From assembly GCA_036258315.1 (NCBI GenBank), contig DATADX010000031.1:22518-86517 (forward strand): DNA of 64,000 nt, in the 5' to 3' direction. The position numbers were made by a program, and so were the translations under genes. The notes under the pieces are model-generated. The model saw only the letters and a program-made list of their open reading frames with translations. It did no database searches and had not been told where the DNA came from. Positions 1 to 7,026 of this stretch are shown here, one piece after another. The first letter of the stretch is position 1; each line of letters begins with the position of its first letter. The stretch is from DASSYK01 sp036258315. Lineage in GTDB: Bacteria > Actinomycetota > Thermoleophilia > Solirubrobacterales > 70-9.

Positions 1-353
1 ACTTCATCGACACGACCGATCTGCTGGCGAAAGCGCTGCGCGAGAACGTCGCCTTCGTCCCGGGCCGCGCCGCATACGTCGACGGGCGCGGAGGCGACTC
101 GATGCGACTCAACTTCTCGGGGTCGAGCGAGGACCAGATCCGCGAGGGGGTCCGCCGGATCGGTCGGGTGGTCGCCGAGCAGGTCGAGCTCTACGAGACC
201 ATCACTTCACCTCCGCCCGGCTCCTCCGCCGACACCCGAGCTTCGCCGAGCTCCGCCCGGCTCGCGCGTCGCGGGCCGGGCGACGTTTACGAGAACGAGA
301 CGGAGGGAGCCGACGTCGTCCCGCTGCGGCCGCCACGGGAGGAGCGCCCGTGA
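1..353 (+). CDS. PLP-dependent aminotransferase, C-terminal part only
   Basis: The window opens inside this gene; it reads open from base 3 to the TGA at 351-353 (116 residues). The visible ALRENVAFVPG and the MRLNFS motif resemble the small domain of class I/II aminotransferases of the MocR/2-aminoadipate type, where the Arg of the RLNFS strand binds the substrate carboxylate. The catalytic Lys lies upstream, outside the window, so substrate cannot be assigned. The last ~55 residues form a Ser/Pro/Arg-rich tail, part of it encoded by the repeat at 246-270. The stop overlaps the next start (GTGA), so it is co-transcribed with ddl. Confidence 0.7.
   Translation, partial: FIDTTDLLAKALRENVAFVPGRAAYVDGRGGDSMRLNFSGSSEDQIREGVRRIGRVVAEQVELYETITSPPPGSSADTRASPSSARLARRGPGDVYENETEGADVVPLRPPREERP
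246..270 (+). repeat. Short palindromic dispersed repeat, copy 1
   Basis: These 25 bases match 39341-39365 at 24 of 25 positions. The core is an inverted repeat, CCGAGC-tcc-GCYCGG. The copy lies in the C-terminal tail of the aminotransferase gene and is read as SSARLAR, the same frame as in copy 2. It may be a REP-like element; the other copies that would prove it are outside this window. Confidence 0.45.
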
Positions 354-1300
354 AGGTCGCGGTGCTGAAGGGCGGCCGCTCGCTCGAGCGGGGCGTCTCG
401 CTTCGCTCCGCGGCCCGGGTCGAGGACGCGCTCGCCTCACTCGGTCACGCGATGGCCCCGGTCGACGCCGGCGCCGACCTCGTCACGCGGCTCCGCGAGG
501 AGCGGCCCGACGTCGCGTTCGTCGCCCTGCACGGCCCCGGCGGTGAGGACGGCACGGCCCAGGAGCTGCTCGAGATCCTCGGAATTCCCTACACCGGGCC
601 CCGGGTGGCGGCCTGTGCGCTCTGCATGGACAAGGTCGCCTCCAAGCACGTGCTGCGGGCAGAGCGGATCGCGACGCCGGACTGGGTCGCCTTCAACGCC
701 ACCGCCTTCCACGAGCTCGGCGCCGCGGACACCCTCGAGGAGATCGAGGAGCGGCTCGGCTTCCCGCTCGTCGTCAAGCCCGCCAGCCAGGGCTCGTCGC
801 TGGGCGTCAAGTTCGCCTCGTCTCGCGACGAGGTGCCGGCGGCGCTCGTCGCGGCCTTCAGCTACGACGACCGGGTGCTGCTCGAGCGCTACGTCGAGGG
901 CCGCGAGCTCGCGGTCGGCGTGCTCGGCTCCGAACCGCTCCCGATCGTCGAGGCGATCCCGCGCGAGGGCGACCTGTTCGACTTCGAGGCCCGCTACGAG
1001 ATCGGGCGCACCGACTACGCGTGCCCGGCGGACCTGAGCGAGGACGAGGCGGCGGACGTCGCCGAGACCGCGGCGGCGGCGTACGACGAGCTCGGCTGCA
1101 GCGGCTTCGCGCGCGTCGACCTGATGCTCGGGCCCAACGGTCCCGAGGTGCTCGAGGTGAACGCGATCCCGGGGCTCACCGACACGAGCCTGTTCCCGAT
1201 GGCCGCGGAGGCCGCCGGGTTCAGCTTCGAGCAGCTGGTCGAGCGGATCGTCGTGCTGGCGCTCGAGGAGCCCCGCGACGCCGCGACCCTGCCCGCCTGA
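350..1300 (+). CDS. ddl: D-alanine--D-alanine ligase, first copy
   Basis: Joins two D-alanines with ATP in the cytoplasm to make the terminal dipeptide of peptidoglycan precursors. The 316-residue protein has the ATP-grasp layout: an N-terminal GGRSLERGVSLRS loop, HGPGGEDG near residue 63, central VVKPASQGSSLGV for ATP binding, and a C-terminal EVNAIPGLTDTS metal/phosphate motif. The omega-loop segment EARYEIG keeps a Tyr, the residue associated with D-Ala rather than D-lactate as second substrate. GTG start overlaps the upstream stop. A second Ddl lies at 28522-29484; the two are clearly divergent paralogues. Confidence 0.93.
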   Translation: MKVAVLKGGRSLERGVSLRSAARVEDALASLGHAMAPVDAGADLVTRLREERPDVAFVALHGPGGEDGTAQELLEILGIPYTGPRVAACALCMDKVASKHVLRAERIATPDWVAFNATAFHELGAADTLEEIEERLGFPLVVKPASQGSSLGVKFASSRDEVPAALVAAFSYDDRVLLERYVEGRELAVGVLGSEPLPIVEAIPREGDLFDFEARYEIGRTDYACPADLSEDEAADVAETAAAAYDELGCSGFARVDLMLGPNGPEVLEVNAIPGLTDTSLFPMAAEAAGFSFEQLVERIVVLALEEPRDAATLPA

Positions 1301-1319
1301 GCCGCGGGGAGAGGACTCG

Positions 1320-1832
1320 TTATCTGCCGGGCTCGGGCTCGCCGGGCTCGGGCTCGTCCCCCGAGGCGAAGTCCTCCGGCGTGACGTTGTCGAGGAACTC
1401 CTTGAACTTGTCCACGACCTCCTCGGTGTCCTCGACCTCGTGCTCGAACTCGATCGCGGACTCTTCGATCACGTCGTCAGCCGCGAAGATCGGCGCGGAG
1501 GTGCGGACGGCGAGCGCCAGCGCGTCCGACGGCCGCGAGTCGATCTCAAGCTCGGAACCGTTCATCGAAATCGTGATCGAGGCGTAGAAGGTATTGTCGC
1601 GCAGCTCGGTCACCGAGACCTTCTCGCACTTCGCGTCGACGGACTCGAGCACGTCGGAAAGCAGGTCGTGGGTCATCGGGCGCGGCGTCGAGGCGCCCTG
1701 GAGCTTCATCAGGATCGCCGCCGCCTCGGGGTGCCCGATCCAGATCGGGAGGAACTTGTTCCCGTCGACCGTCTTCAGCAGGACGATCGGCTGCTTGCCG
1801 ACCATGTCGAAGCTGACGCCGTAGATGCTCAT
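1320..1832 (-). CDS. Bifunctional nuclease family protein (DUF151)
   Basis: About 170 residues. The N-terminal MSIYGVSFDMVGKQPIVLL and the central IWIGHPEAAAI and IDSRPSDALALAVR motifs are signatures of the DUF151 / bifunctional nuclease family, some members of which have RNase/DNase activity in plants and are DNA-repair linked in bacteria. The C-terminal third is acidic with a Glu/Pro repeat tail (GDEPEPGEPEPG). I start at ATG 1832; a GTG three codons upstream (1841) with GAGGAG further 5' is an alternative. Convergent with ddl, 19 bases apart. Enzymatic activity is not demonstrated by sequence. Confidence 0.85.
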   Translation of the reverse strand: MSIYGVSFDMVGKQPIVLLKTVDGNKFLPIWIGHPEAAAILMKLQGASTPRPMTHDLLSDVLESVDAKCEKVSVTELRDNTFYASITISMNGSELEIDSRPSDALALAVRTSAPIFAADDVIEESAIEFEHEVEDTEEVVDKFKEFLDNVTPEDFASGDEPEPGEPEPGR

Positions 1833-1908
1833 GCGCTGCACGAGAGGTTCAGAAGCTCCTCGGGAGGGTTCCGGGCCATTATAGGAGCGGGTCCTTGGCC
1901 CTCCACGA

Positions 1909-2092
1909 GTGGCCGCGTGCGAGAATCCGGTCGTGTCGCACTGTTCGCAGCAGGCGTTCATCGACGCGGCGCCGGAGATCGTCTGGGGCCTGCTCAGAGA
2001 CGTCGACCGCCACGACGAATCGGGACTGGCTCGCGAAGGCGCTCGAATCGATCGGCTCGATCGCGAAACGAGACCGGGCCGGGACGATCTGA
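1909..2092 (+). pseudogene. Remnant of an SRPBCC (polyketide cyclase-like) gene
   Basis: One frame reads AFIDAAPEIVWGLLRDVDRHDE, close to the first strand and helix of SRPBCC proteins. A second frame then reads RDWLAKALESIGSIAKRD, like the C-terminal helix of the same family. The middle of the domain is missing, so this looks like an internally deleted gene. It runs into the tRNA-Ile gene on the other strand. The match rests on short motifs, hence low confidence. Confidence 0.35.
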
Positions 2093-2105
2093 GGACCCGC
2101 CGAGG

Positions 2106-2179
2106 TGGGCGATCCTGGACTCGAACCAGGGACCTCGTCCTTATCAGAGACGCGCTCTAACCAGCTGAGCTAATCGCCC
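2106..2179 (-). tRNA. tRNA-Ile(GAU)
   Basis: On the minus strand the 74 bases fold as a cloverleaf: acceptor GGGCGAT pairs with ATCGCCC followed by discriminator A; anticodon stem CGTCT/GGACG encloses the loop CTGATAA with anticodon GAT; the T arm holds GGTTCGAGTCC. CCA is not encoded. It stands alone next to parB, not inside an rRNA operon. Confidence 0.95.
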
Positions 2180-2192
2180 GGGAGGCGCGATT

Positions 2193-3062
2193 CTAGCTCG
2201 CGCGCCGCACTCGCTTCGCGAGGGCGTGGAGCTCGTCGAGGTCGTCGGCGAGGATCTCGGCCCGCAGCCCGGCGCCCGACTTGCGGACCCGGACGTCCGC
2301 TCCGAGCGCCTCCCCCAGCTCGTCCTCGGCGGCGGCGATCGCGGCGCGCTCCTCGGCGCTGATCCGCCCGCCCTTCGGCGCCGGGCGCTTCCGCGTGCCG
2401 CCGCCGTCGCGCCGCACGCGGCTCTCCGTATCGCGCACGGACCAGCCCTGCGTGGCCGCGAGCTTGGCGAGCTTGCGCCGCTGCTCCTGGTCCGACTCCT
2501 GAAGCAGGGCGCGGCCATGGCCCTCGCTGAGCTCCCCGCGTTCGAGCAGCCGCTGCACGTCGTCGGGCAGGTCGAGGAGGCGGATCAGATTCGAGATCGA
2601 AGCGCGGCTGCGACCGACGCGGCGGGCCAGCTCCTCCTTGGAGATGCCGAGGTCGTCGACCAGCGCGGCGCACGCCCGCGCCTCGTCGATGGGATTCAAG
2701 TCCTCGCGGACCATGTTCTCGATCAGCGCCTGCTGGAGGCGCTCGTCCTCGGGGGAGCTCCGGATCACGGCCGGGACTCTCTCCAGCCCCGCCTTCTGCG
2801 CCGCCCGCCAGCGGCGCTCGCCGGCGACGAGCTCGTAGCGCTCACCCTCGAGCGGGCGGACGATCAGCGGCTGCAGCAGCCCGGCCGACGCGATCGATCC
2901 CGCGAGGGCGTCGAGTGCGCCCTTCTCGAAGCTGCTGCGCGGCTGCTGCGGGTTGGGCTCGATCCGCTCGACCGGCAGCTCGCGGAGCTCAGGCCCGCCG
3001 ACCGAGGTCTCGGGGAGGATCGCCGACAGGCCCCGCCCCATCCCTCGCTTGCGATCAGCCAT
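2193..3062 (-). CDS. parB: Chromosome partitioning protein ParB (Spo0J family)
   Basis: DNA-binding CTPase clamp that loads at parS sites near the origin and is moved by ParA. 289 residues. The N-terminal conserved RGLSAIL segment is followed by the ParB/Srx CTP-binding fold with the GERRWRAA motif near residue 81, then a helix-turn-helix region (ARRVGRSRASISNLIRLLDLP) and a basic C-terminal dimerisation region. Its ATG overlaps the end of parA by 8 bases. No perfect parS is visible in the window. Confidence 0.95.
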   Translation of the reverse strand: MADRKRGMGRGLSAILPETSVGGPELRELPVERIEPNPQQPRSSFEKGALDALAGSIASAGLLQPLIVRPLEGERYELVAGERRWRAAQKAGLERVPAVIRSSPEDERLQQALIENMVREDLNPIDEARACAALVDDLGISKEELARRVGRSRASISNLIRLLDLPDDVQRLLERGELSEGHGRALLQESDQEQRRKLAKLAATQGWSVRDTESRVRRDGGGTRKRPAPKGGRISAEERAAIAAAEDELGEALGADVRVRKSGAGLRAEILADDLDELHALAKRVRRAS

Positions 3063-3816
3063 CGGCGGCCGCCACCTCCTCCGCGAGCGCCAGGTACGCC
3101 TTCGATCCCGTCGAGTCCGGATCGTGCGCGCTGACCGGGACCCCGTAGCTCGGCGCCTCGGCGACGCGGATGCTGCGCGGGATCACAGTGCGGAAGACCT
3201 TGGCCGGGAGGTGCTCGCGGAGCTCGCGCTCGACGTCGCGCGCGAGCCGCGTCCGGTCGTCGTACATCGTGATCACCACCCCGGCCATCGCAAGGTCCGG
3301 GTTGAGCTCGCGGCGGATCAGCTTGAGCGTGTCCAGGAACTGGACCAGGCCCTCGAGCGCCAGGTACTCCGCCTGGACCGGGACGATCACGCGGTCGGCC
3401 GCGACGAGGGCGTTGACGGTGACCGGCCCGAGCGACGGCGGGCAGTCGAGCAGTGTGAAGGCGAAGCGCTCGCGGACGGGACCGAGCCCGTTGCGGAGGC
3501 GGAGCTCGGGCTCGTCGGCGCGCGGCAGCTCGACCGAGGCGCCGGCGAGGTCGACATTGGCCGGGACGATCCAGAGGTTGTCGGGACCGGCCGGGCGGGC
3601 CGCCTCGGCGACCGACACCTCGCCGGTCAGGCAGTCGTACGAGGACGGGCTCCGGTCCTTGTCGAGCCCGAGTGCGATCGTCGCGTTGCACTGCGCGTCG
3701 AGGTCGACCAAGAGCGTCTGGCGGCCCTCGCGTGCGACGGAGGCGCCCATGTTCACCGCCGTCGTCGTCTTCCCGACGCCGCCCTTCTGGTTCGCGATCG
3801 CGTAGACGATTCCCAT
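3055..3816 (-). CDS. parA: Chromosome partitioning ATPase ParA (Soj)
   Basis: 253 residues. The Walker-type ATPase has a deviant P-loop KGGVGKTT near the N terminus, LLVDLDAQCNAT as the switch region and LLDCPPSLG as Walker B. It binds DNA non-specifically when ATP-bound and drives origin segregation together with ParB. The ATG at 3816 is chosen because MGIVYAIANQKGG is the usual short lead before the P-loop; a longer reading upstream would run through rsmG in another frame. Follows rsmG by 79 bases. Confidence 0.95.
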   Translation of the reverse strand: MGIVYAIANQKGGVGKTTTAVNMGASVAREGRQTLLVDLDAQCNATIALGLDKDRSPSSYDCLTGEVSVAEAARPAGPDNLWIVPANVDLAGASVELPRADEPELRLRNGLGPVRERFAFTLLDCPPSLGPVTVNALVAADRVIVPVQAEYLALEGLVQFLDTLKLIRRELNPDLAMAGVVITMYDDRTRLARDVERELREHLPAKVFRTVIPRSIRVAEAPSYGVPVSAHDPDSTGSKAYLALAEEVAAADG

Positions 3817-3895
3817 CAGCGGCGCGGTCGCTCGGGGGCGAACGGAATCAGCTCGGGGACGAACGAGTCGGGGTCGGTGGCGCGGGCTGGATCTG

Positions 3896-4570
3896 TCATT
3901 TCGATTCGGAGCCGAACGGTCGCCTCGCCGCCATTCCCGGCCGGCGCGGCAGCCGCTGCGGGGTCGGCCCATTCTTGCGGAGGACGTGGATGTGACGATC
4001 GCGGCTGCCCGGGTAGGGCTCCACCGAGACGACCCGGACCGGCTCCATCGCGACCGGCTCGGCCGCCCGCGCCGCCTCGGCCTCTTCACCGACGTCGCGC
4101 CGGCCCTTCCAGGCGGCGAGGACGCCACCCTCCCGCAGCAGCGGCGAGGCGAGCTCGGCCAACGTCGCCAGCCGCCCGACCGCCCGGGCGGTGACGGCCT
4201 CGTAAGCCTCACGGCCCGCCGCCCCGGCCCACTCCTCGGCGCGCTCGCAGACGACCGTCGCGTTCGCGATTCCCATCCGCTCGATCGCGCGGCGCAGGAA
4301 CTCGCACCTGCGCGAGCTCGACTCGACCAGGTCGACCTCAGCCTCCGGTAGGGAGGCCGCCAGCACCAGGCCCGGCAGCCCCGCGCCCGAGCCCAGATCG
4401 GCGATCCGCCCGGCGTCACGCAGCTCTTCGATCTCGAGGCCGCTCAGCGCGTCGGCGAGGTGGACTTCACGCGCGCGCGCGGCGCTGTCCTTCGAGACCG
4501 GCGCCGCGGGGTCGTCGCGCAGCAGCTCCAGCAGGGGCTCGAGCGCCGGCGTGAGCGGCTCGTCCGTCAA
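3896..4570 (-). CDS. rsmG: 16S rRNA (guanine527-N7)-methyltransferase
   Basis: Methylates G527 of 16S rRNA with S-adenosylmethionine; loss gives low-level streptomycin resistance in other bacteria. 224 residues, TTG start. The SAM-binding motif is IADLGSGAGLPG, followed by DLVESSSRRCEFL and TARAVGRLATL. The C-terminal ~25 residues are a basic tail longer than usual. Its position between jag and parA is the canonical origin-proximal location. Confidence 0.93.
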   Translation of the reverse strand: MTDEPLTPALEPLLELLRDDPAAPVSKDSAARAREVHLADALSGLEIEELRDAGRIADLGSGAGLPGLVLAASLPEAEVDLVESSSRRCEFLRRAIERMGIANATVVCERAEEWAGAAGREAYEAVTARAVGRLATLAELASPLLREGGVLAAWKGRRDVGEEAEAARAAEPVAMEPVRVVSVEPYPGSRDRHIHVLRKNGPTPQRLPRRPGMAARRPFGSESK

Positions 4571-4597
4571 CTCATCCCCGGCGCACGCCGACGGGCG

Positions 4598-5086
4598 CTA
4601 GTCGTCCAGCAACGGAGCGACGACGACGAACCGGTGCGGCTCGTCGCCCTCGCTGTAGGTCTCGACCTCGGGCCGGTCGCGGAGATGCTCGTGGACGACC
4701 CGGCGCTCGTTCGATCCCATCGACTCCATCTCGATCGAGCGTCCCTCGCGAATCGCGTCCTCAGCCGCCATGTCGGCGCGCCGCCGCAGCGTCTCCCCCT
4801 GCCGCTGCCGGTATCCGGCGGCGTCGACGCTGACCCGCTTGCGCTCCGGCCGCCCCCGGAAAGCGATCTGGTAGCAGAGCAGCTGGATCGCGTCGATCGT
4901 CTGCCCGTGCCGCCCGATCAACAGCCCGACGTCCTCCCCGTCGATGCTCCCCTCGATCTGATCCTCCCCCTCCGCCACCGACACCTCAGCCTCCAGCTCG
5001 AGCTCCTCGACCAACCGCTCGAGCACGGCCCGAACCCGCTCCGCCGGCTCCGCCGGCAACCCCACGGTCTCAGACCCCTCACTCAC
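4598..5086 (-). CDS. jag: RNA-binding protein Jag/KhpB (KH and R3H domains)
   Basis: 162 residues. A KH domain occupies roughly residues 35-90 with the GxxG loop in LIGRHGQT, followed by an R3H-type region ending NERRVVHEHL. The N-terminal Jag_N domain seen in Firmicutes is absent, as in other actinobacteria. Members partner with KhpA to bind RNA and affect cell elongation and division. Lies between yidC and rsmG, the standard order. Confidence 0.92.
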   Translation of the reverse strand: MSEGSETVGLPAEPAERVRAVLERLVEELELEAEVSVAEGEDQIEGSIDGEDVGLLIGRHGQTIDAIQLLCYQIAFRGRPERKRVSVDAAGYRQRQGETLRRRADMAAEDAIREGRSIEMESMGSNERRVVHEHLRDRPEVETYSEGDEPHRFVVVAPLLDD

Positions 5087-5245
5087 GGCGCGCAGTCTAA
5101 GTCCCCCAGCGGGCTCAGTGCTGGCAGCTTGAATGCCGACCTGGCGGTGGAAGTACCGACCCCTGGGTGGCGGGCGGGGCCGCCGAGCGAGTCTGTCTAC
5201 GGCGAGCAGCAGGCGGTGCCCACGCGCCGCCCGGGCGCGCCGGGG

Positions 5246-5986
5246 CTACCGCCGCTTCTTCTTCTTGCGCGGCGGCGGCGGCGGGGGTTTCGACGCCTGC
5301 ACCTCCTCCGGCGTCGGGGTCGCCGGAGCCGGGAAGAAGATCTTGACCACCGCCTGCTGCCCCATCGTCCAGATGTTCGTCGAAATCCAGTAGACCAGCA
5401 GGCCGGCGGGGAACCCGATCATGATCGGCGTGAACACGAGCGGCAGGCCGAGCGCGATCATCCGCTGCTGCGCGGCTGCGTTGCGCCCGGTCATGATCAG
5501 CCCGGCGATCAGCGACGTGCCGATGTAGAGGATCAGGAGGATGATCAGGGCGCTCCCCGTCGCCTTCTCGGTCAGGTTGTCGATGAACAGCCACGAGGTC
5601 TGGCCCGCCGCCTGGACCTCCTCCTTGAACTCGTCCGATTGGAGCAGGTAGAAGAGCGAGATGAAGACGGGCAGCTGCAGGAGCAGCGGCAGGCAGGACG
5701 CGAACGGGTTCACGCCGTGCTCCTGGAAGAGCCGCATCGACTCGCGCTGGAGCCGCTCGCGGTCGTCCTTGTAGCGGTTCTGGATCTCCTTCAGCTGCGG
5801 CTGGATCGCGCTCATTTCGCGCATCGAGCGGATCTGCTTGACCGAGAGCGGCAGGATCGCGGCGCGGGTGATGAACGTGAGGATCACGATCGCGAGGCCG
5901 TACTCGAGCCCGACCGGGTCGTGAAGCCACATCAGGATCGAGTTGGCGATATCGATCAGCGGCTGCAGGATGTTGGCCGGGATCAT
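5246..5986 (-). CDS. yidC: Membrane protein insertase YidC/Oxa1
   Basis: 246 residues, the short Gram-positive form without the large periplasmic domain. About five membrane segments are visible, with the cytoplasmic hairpin QIRSMREMSAIQPQLKEIQ and the ISLFYLLQ and LVYWISTN stretches typical of the family; the groove Arg lies in FITRAAILPLSVKQIR. The protein ends in six prolines and a Lys/Arg cluster that may contact ribosomes, an inference. Overlaps yidD by 4 bases. The 159 bases between its stop and jag show no gene. Confidence 0.94.
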   Translation of the reverse strand: MIPANILQPLIDIANSILMWLHDPVGLEYGLAIVILTFITRAAILPLSVKQIRSMREMSAIQPQLKEIQNRYKDDRERLQRESMRLFQEHGVNPFASCLPLLLQLPVFISLFYLLQSDEFKEEVQAAGQTSWLFIDNLTEKATGSALIILLILYIGTSLIAGLIMTGRNAAAQQRMIALGLPLVFTPIMIGFPAGLLVYWISTNIWTMGQQAVVKIFFPAPATPTPEEVQASKPPPPPPRKKKKRR

Positions 5987-6273
5987 CGGCCCACCCCCGC
6001 CGGTCCCGCACCGTGCGTGTGCGCCTTGTGAGCGTCCCTGAACAGCGACCGGTCGCCGAGGTCGTCGATGCCACCGTCGCTGAGCGGGTTGCAGCGCAGC
6101 AGGCGCCAGCCGGCGACGATTGAGCCGCGCAGCGGCCCCAGCTCCCTGACCGCCTGGGCGGCATATGCCGAGCAGGTCGGCTCGTATTTGCAGCGGCGCG
6201 GGAAGGCGGGCGAGATCCAGCGCTGATAGACCCGGATCAGAGAGAGCAGCAGTGAGCTGAACAGGCGTTTCAC
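5983..6273 (-). CDS. yidD: Membrane protein insertion efficiency factor YidD
   Basis: 96 residues, GTG start overlapping the rnpA stop. The conserved core includes YQRWISPAFPRRCKYEPTCS and CNPLSDGG, with the three Cys typical of the family. It is thought to assist YidC-dependent insertion. The C-terminal ~20 residues extend past the usual end of the domain. Confidence 0.92.
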   Translation of the reverse strand: MKRLFSSLLLSLIRVYQRWISPAFPRRCKYEPTCSAYAAQAVRELGPLRGSIVAGWRLLRCNPLSDGGIDDLGDRSLFRDAHKAHTHGAGPAGVGR

Positions 6274-6662
6274 GACAAACGCTCCTCGCCGGGGGGCCCG
6301 AGCAGCTCCTCGAGCTGTCCCCGCATACCCGTGGTGCCCTCGCGCTCGACCAGGCCCTCCACCCCGGGGCGGGCGACGATCACGTAGTCGTGACCGGGTG
6401 CAAGTCCGTCCGTCAGCGACCAGAAGGCCTCGCGCACCGCCCGTTTTACCCTGTTCCGGGTCACGGCCTTGCCGATGCGACGCCCGACCGAGACCCCGAG
6501 CCGGGGTACCTCGCCCGCGCCGTCTGCGTCGCGGGCGAACGAGTAGACGACGAGAAAGCGGTTGCCCCGCGACTCCCCGTCGCGGTAGACGCGATCGAAG
6601 TCACCGCTTCGCGAGAGGCGCCGGCGCTTGCGGCCTGCATCGGAACTGCCTTCATCCGCCAA
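6270..6662 (-). CDS. rnpA: Ribonuclease P protein component
   Basis: 130 residues. The signature GVSVGRRIGKAVTRNRVKRAVRE is the RNR motif that contacts the catalytic RNA; the basic N terminus RKRRRLSRSGDFDRVYRDG is also typical. It binds the 5' leader of pre-tRNA. It follows rpmH by two bases, the universal rpmH-rnpA pairing. Confidence 0.95.
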   Translation of the reverse strand: MADEGSSDAGRKRRRLSRSGDFDRVYRDGESRGNRFLVVYSFARDADGAGEVPRLGVSVGRRIGKAVTRNRVKRAVREAFWSLTDGLAPGHDYVIVARPGVEGLVEREGTTGMRGQLEELLGPPGEERLS

Positions 6663-6664
6663 CG

Positions 6665-6799
6665 TCAGGAGGCGAGGCGCTTGCGGCCCTTGTGGCGCCG
6701 GCGCTTGAGGATTGCCCGGCCGGCGCGCGTGCCGTTCCTCGCCCGGAACCCGTGGGTCCGTGCGCGCTTGCGCTTCTTGGGCTGGTAGGTGCGCTTCAT
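6665..6799 (-). CDS. rpmH: 50S ribosomal protein L34
   Basis: 44 residues, beginning MKRTYQPKKRKRARTHGFRAR and ending KGRKRLAS, an unmistakable L34. The ATG at 6799 is chosen over an upstream in-frame start because L34 always begins at this motif. First gene of the leftward rpmH-rnpA-yidD-yidC-jag-rsmG-parA-parB block. Confidence 0.97.
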   Translation of the reverse strand: MKRTYQPKKRKRARTHGFRARNGTRAGRAILKRRRHKGRKRLAS

Positions 6800-7026
6800 C
6801 TCAGAGGGTCCTGGAGGCCGGGGCGGACGGCAGTATAGGGCGTGCACTCGCGCGGCCGGAGGTTTTCCACGCGAATTGCAGCCAGCTCGGCCCGGGCCCC
6901 TACGGGCGCGGTGGAGGCGGATCTATGATCGCCCGCTCGGCGCCCCACAGGGGGAGCCGGCTTCCAACACCGGCGATTCAGATTCATCAGAGGAGGACAA
7001 AGGTTCCGGGGCAGGCTGACGATGCT
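6800..7026. promoter_or_regulatory. rpmH-dnaA divergent intergenic region
   Basis: 227 bases without a convincing gene. They must hold the divergent promoters of rpmH and dnaA. One weak DnaA-box-like 9-mer, TTTTCCACG, lies at 6863-6871 and a perfect AGGAGG at 6991-6996. Unlike in many actinobacteria there is no cluster of DnaA boxes here, so this gap is unlikely to be the unwinding site. Confidence 0.5.

Noticed and set aside
6863..6871. TTTTCCACG as a DnaA box before dnaA
   Set aside because: Single, two mismatches from TTATCCACA and without neighbours; the cluster after dnaA is far better.
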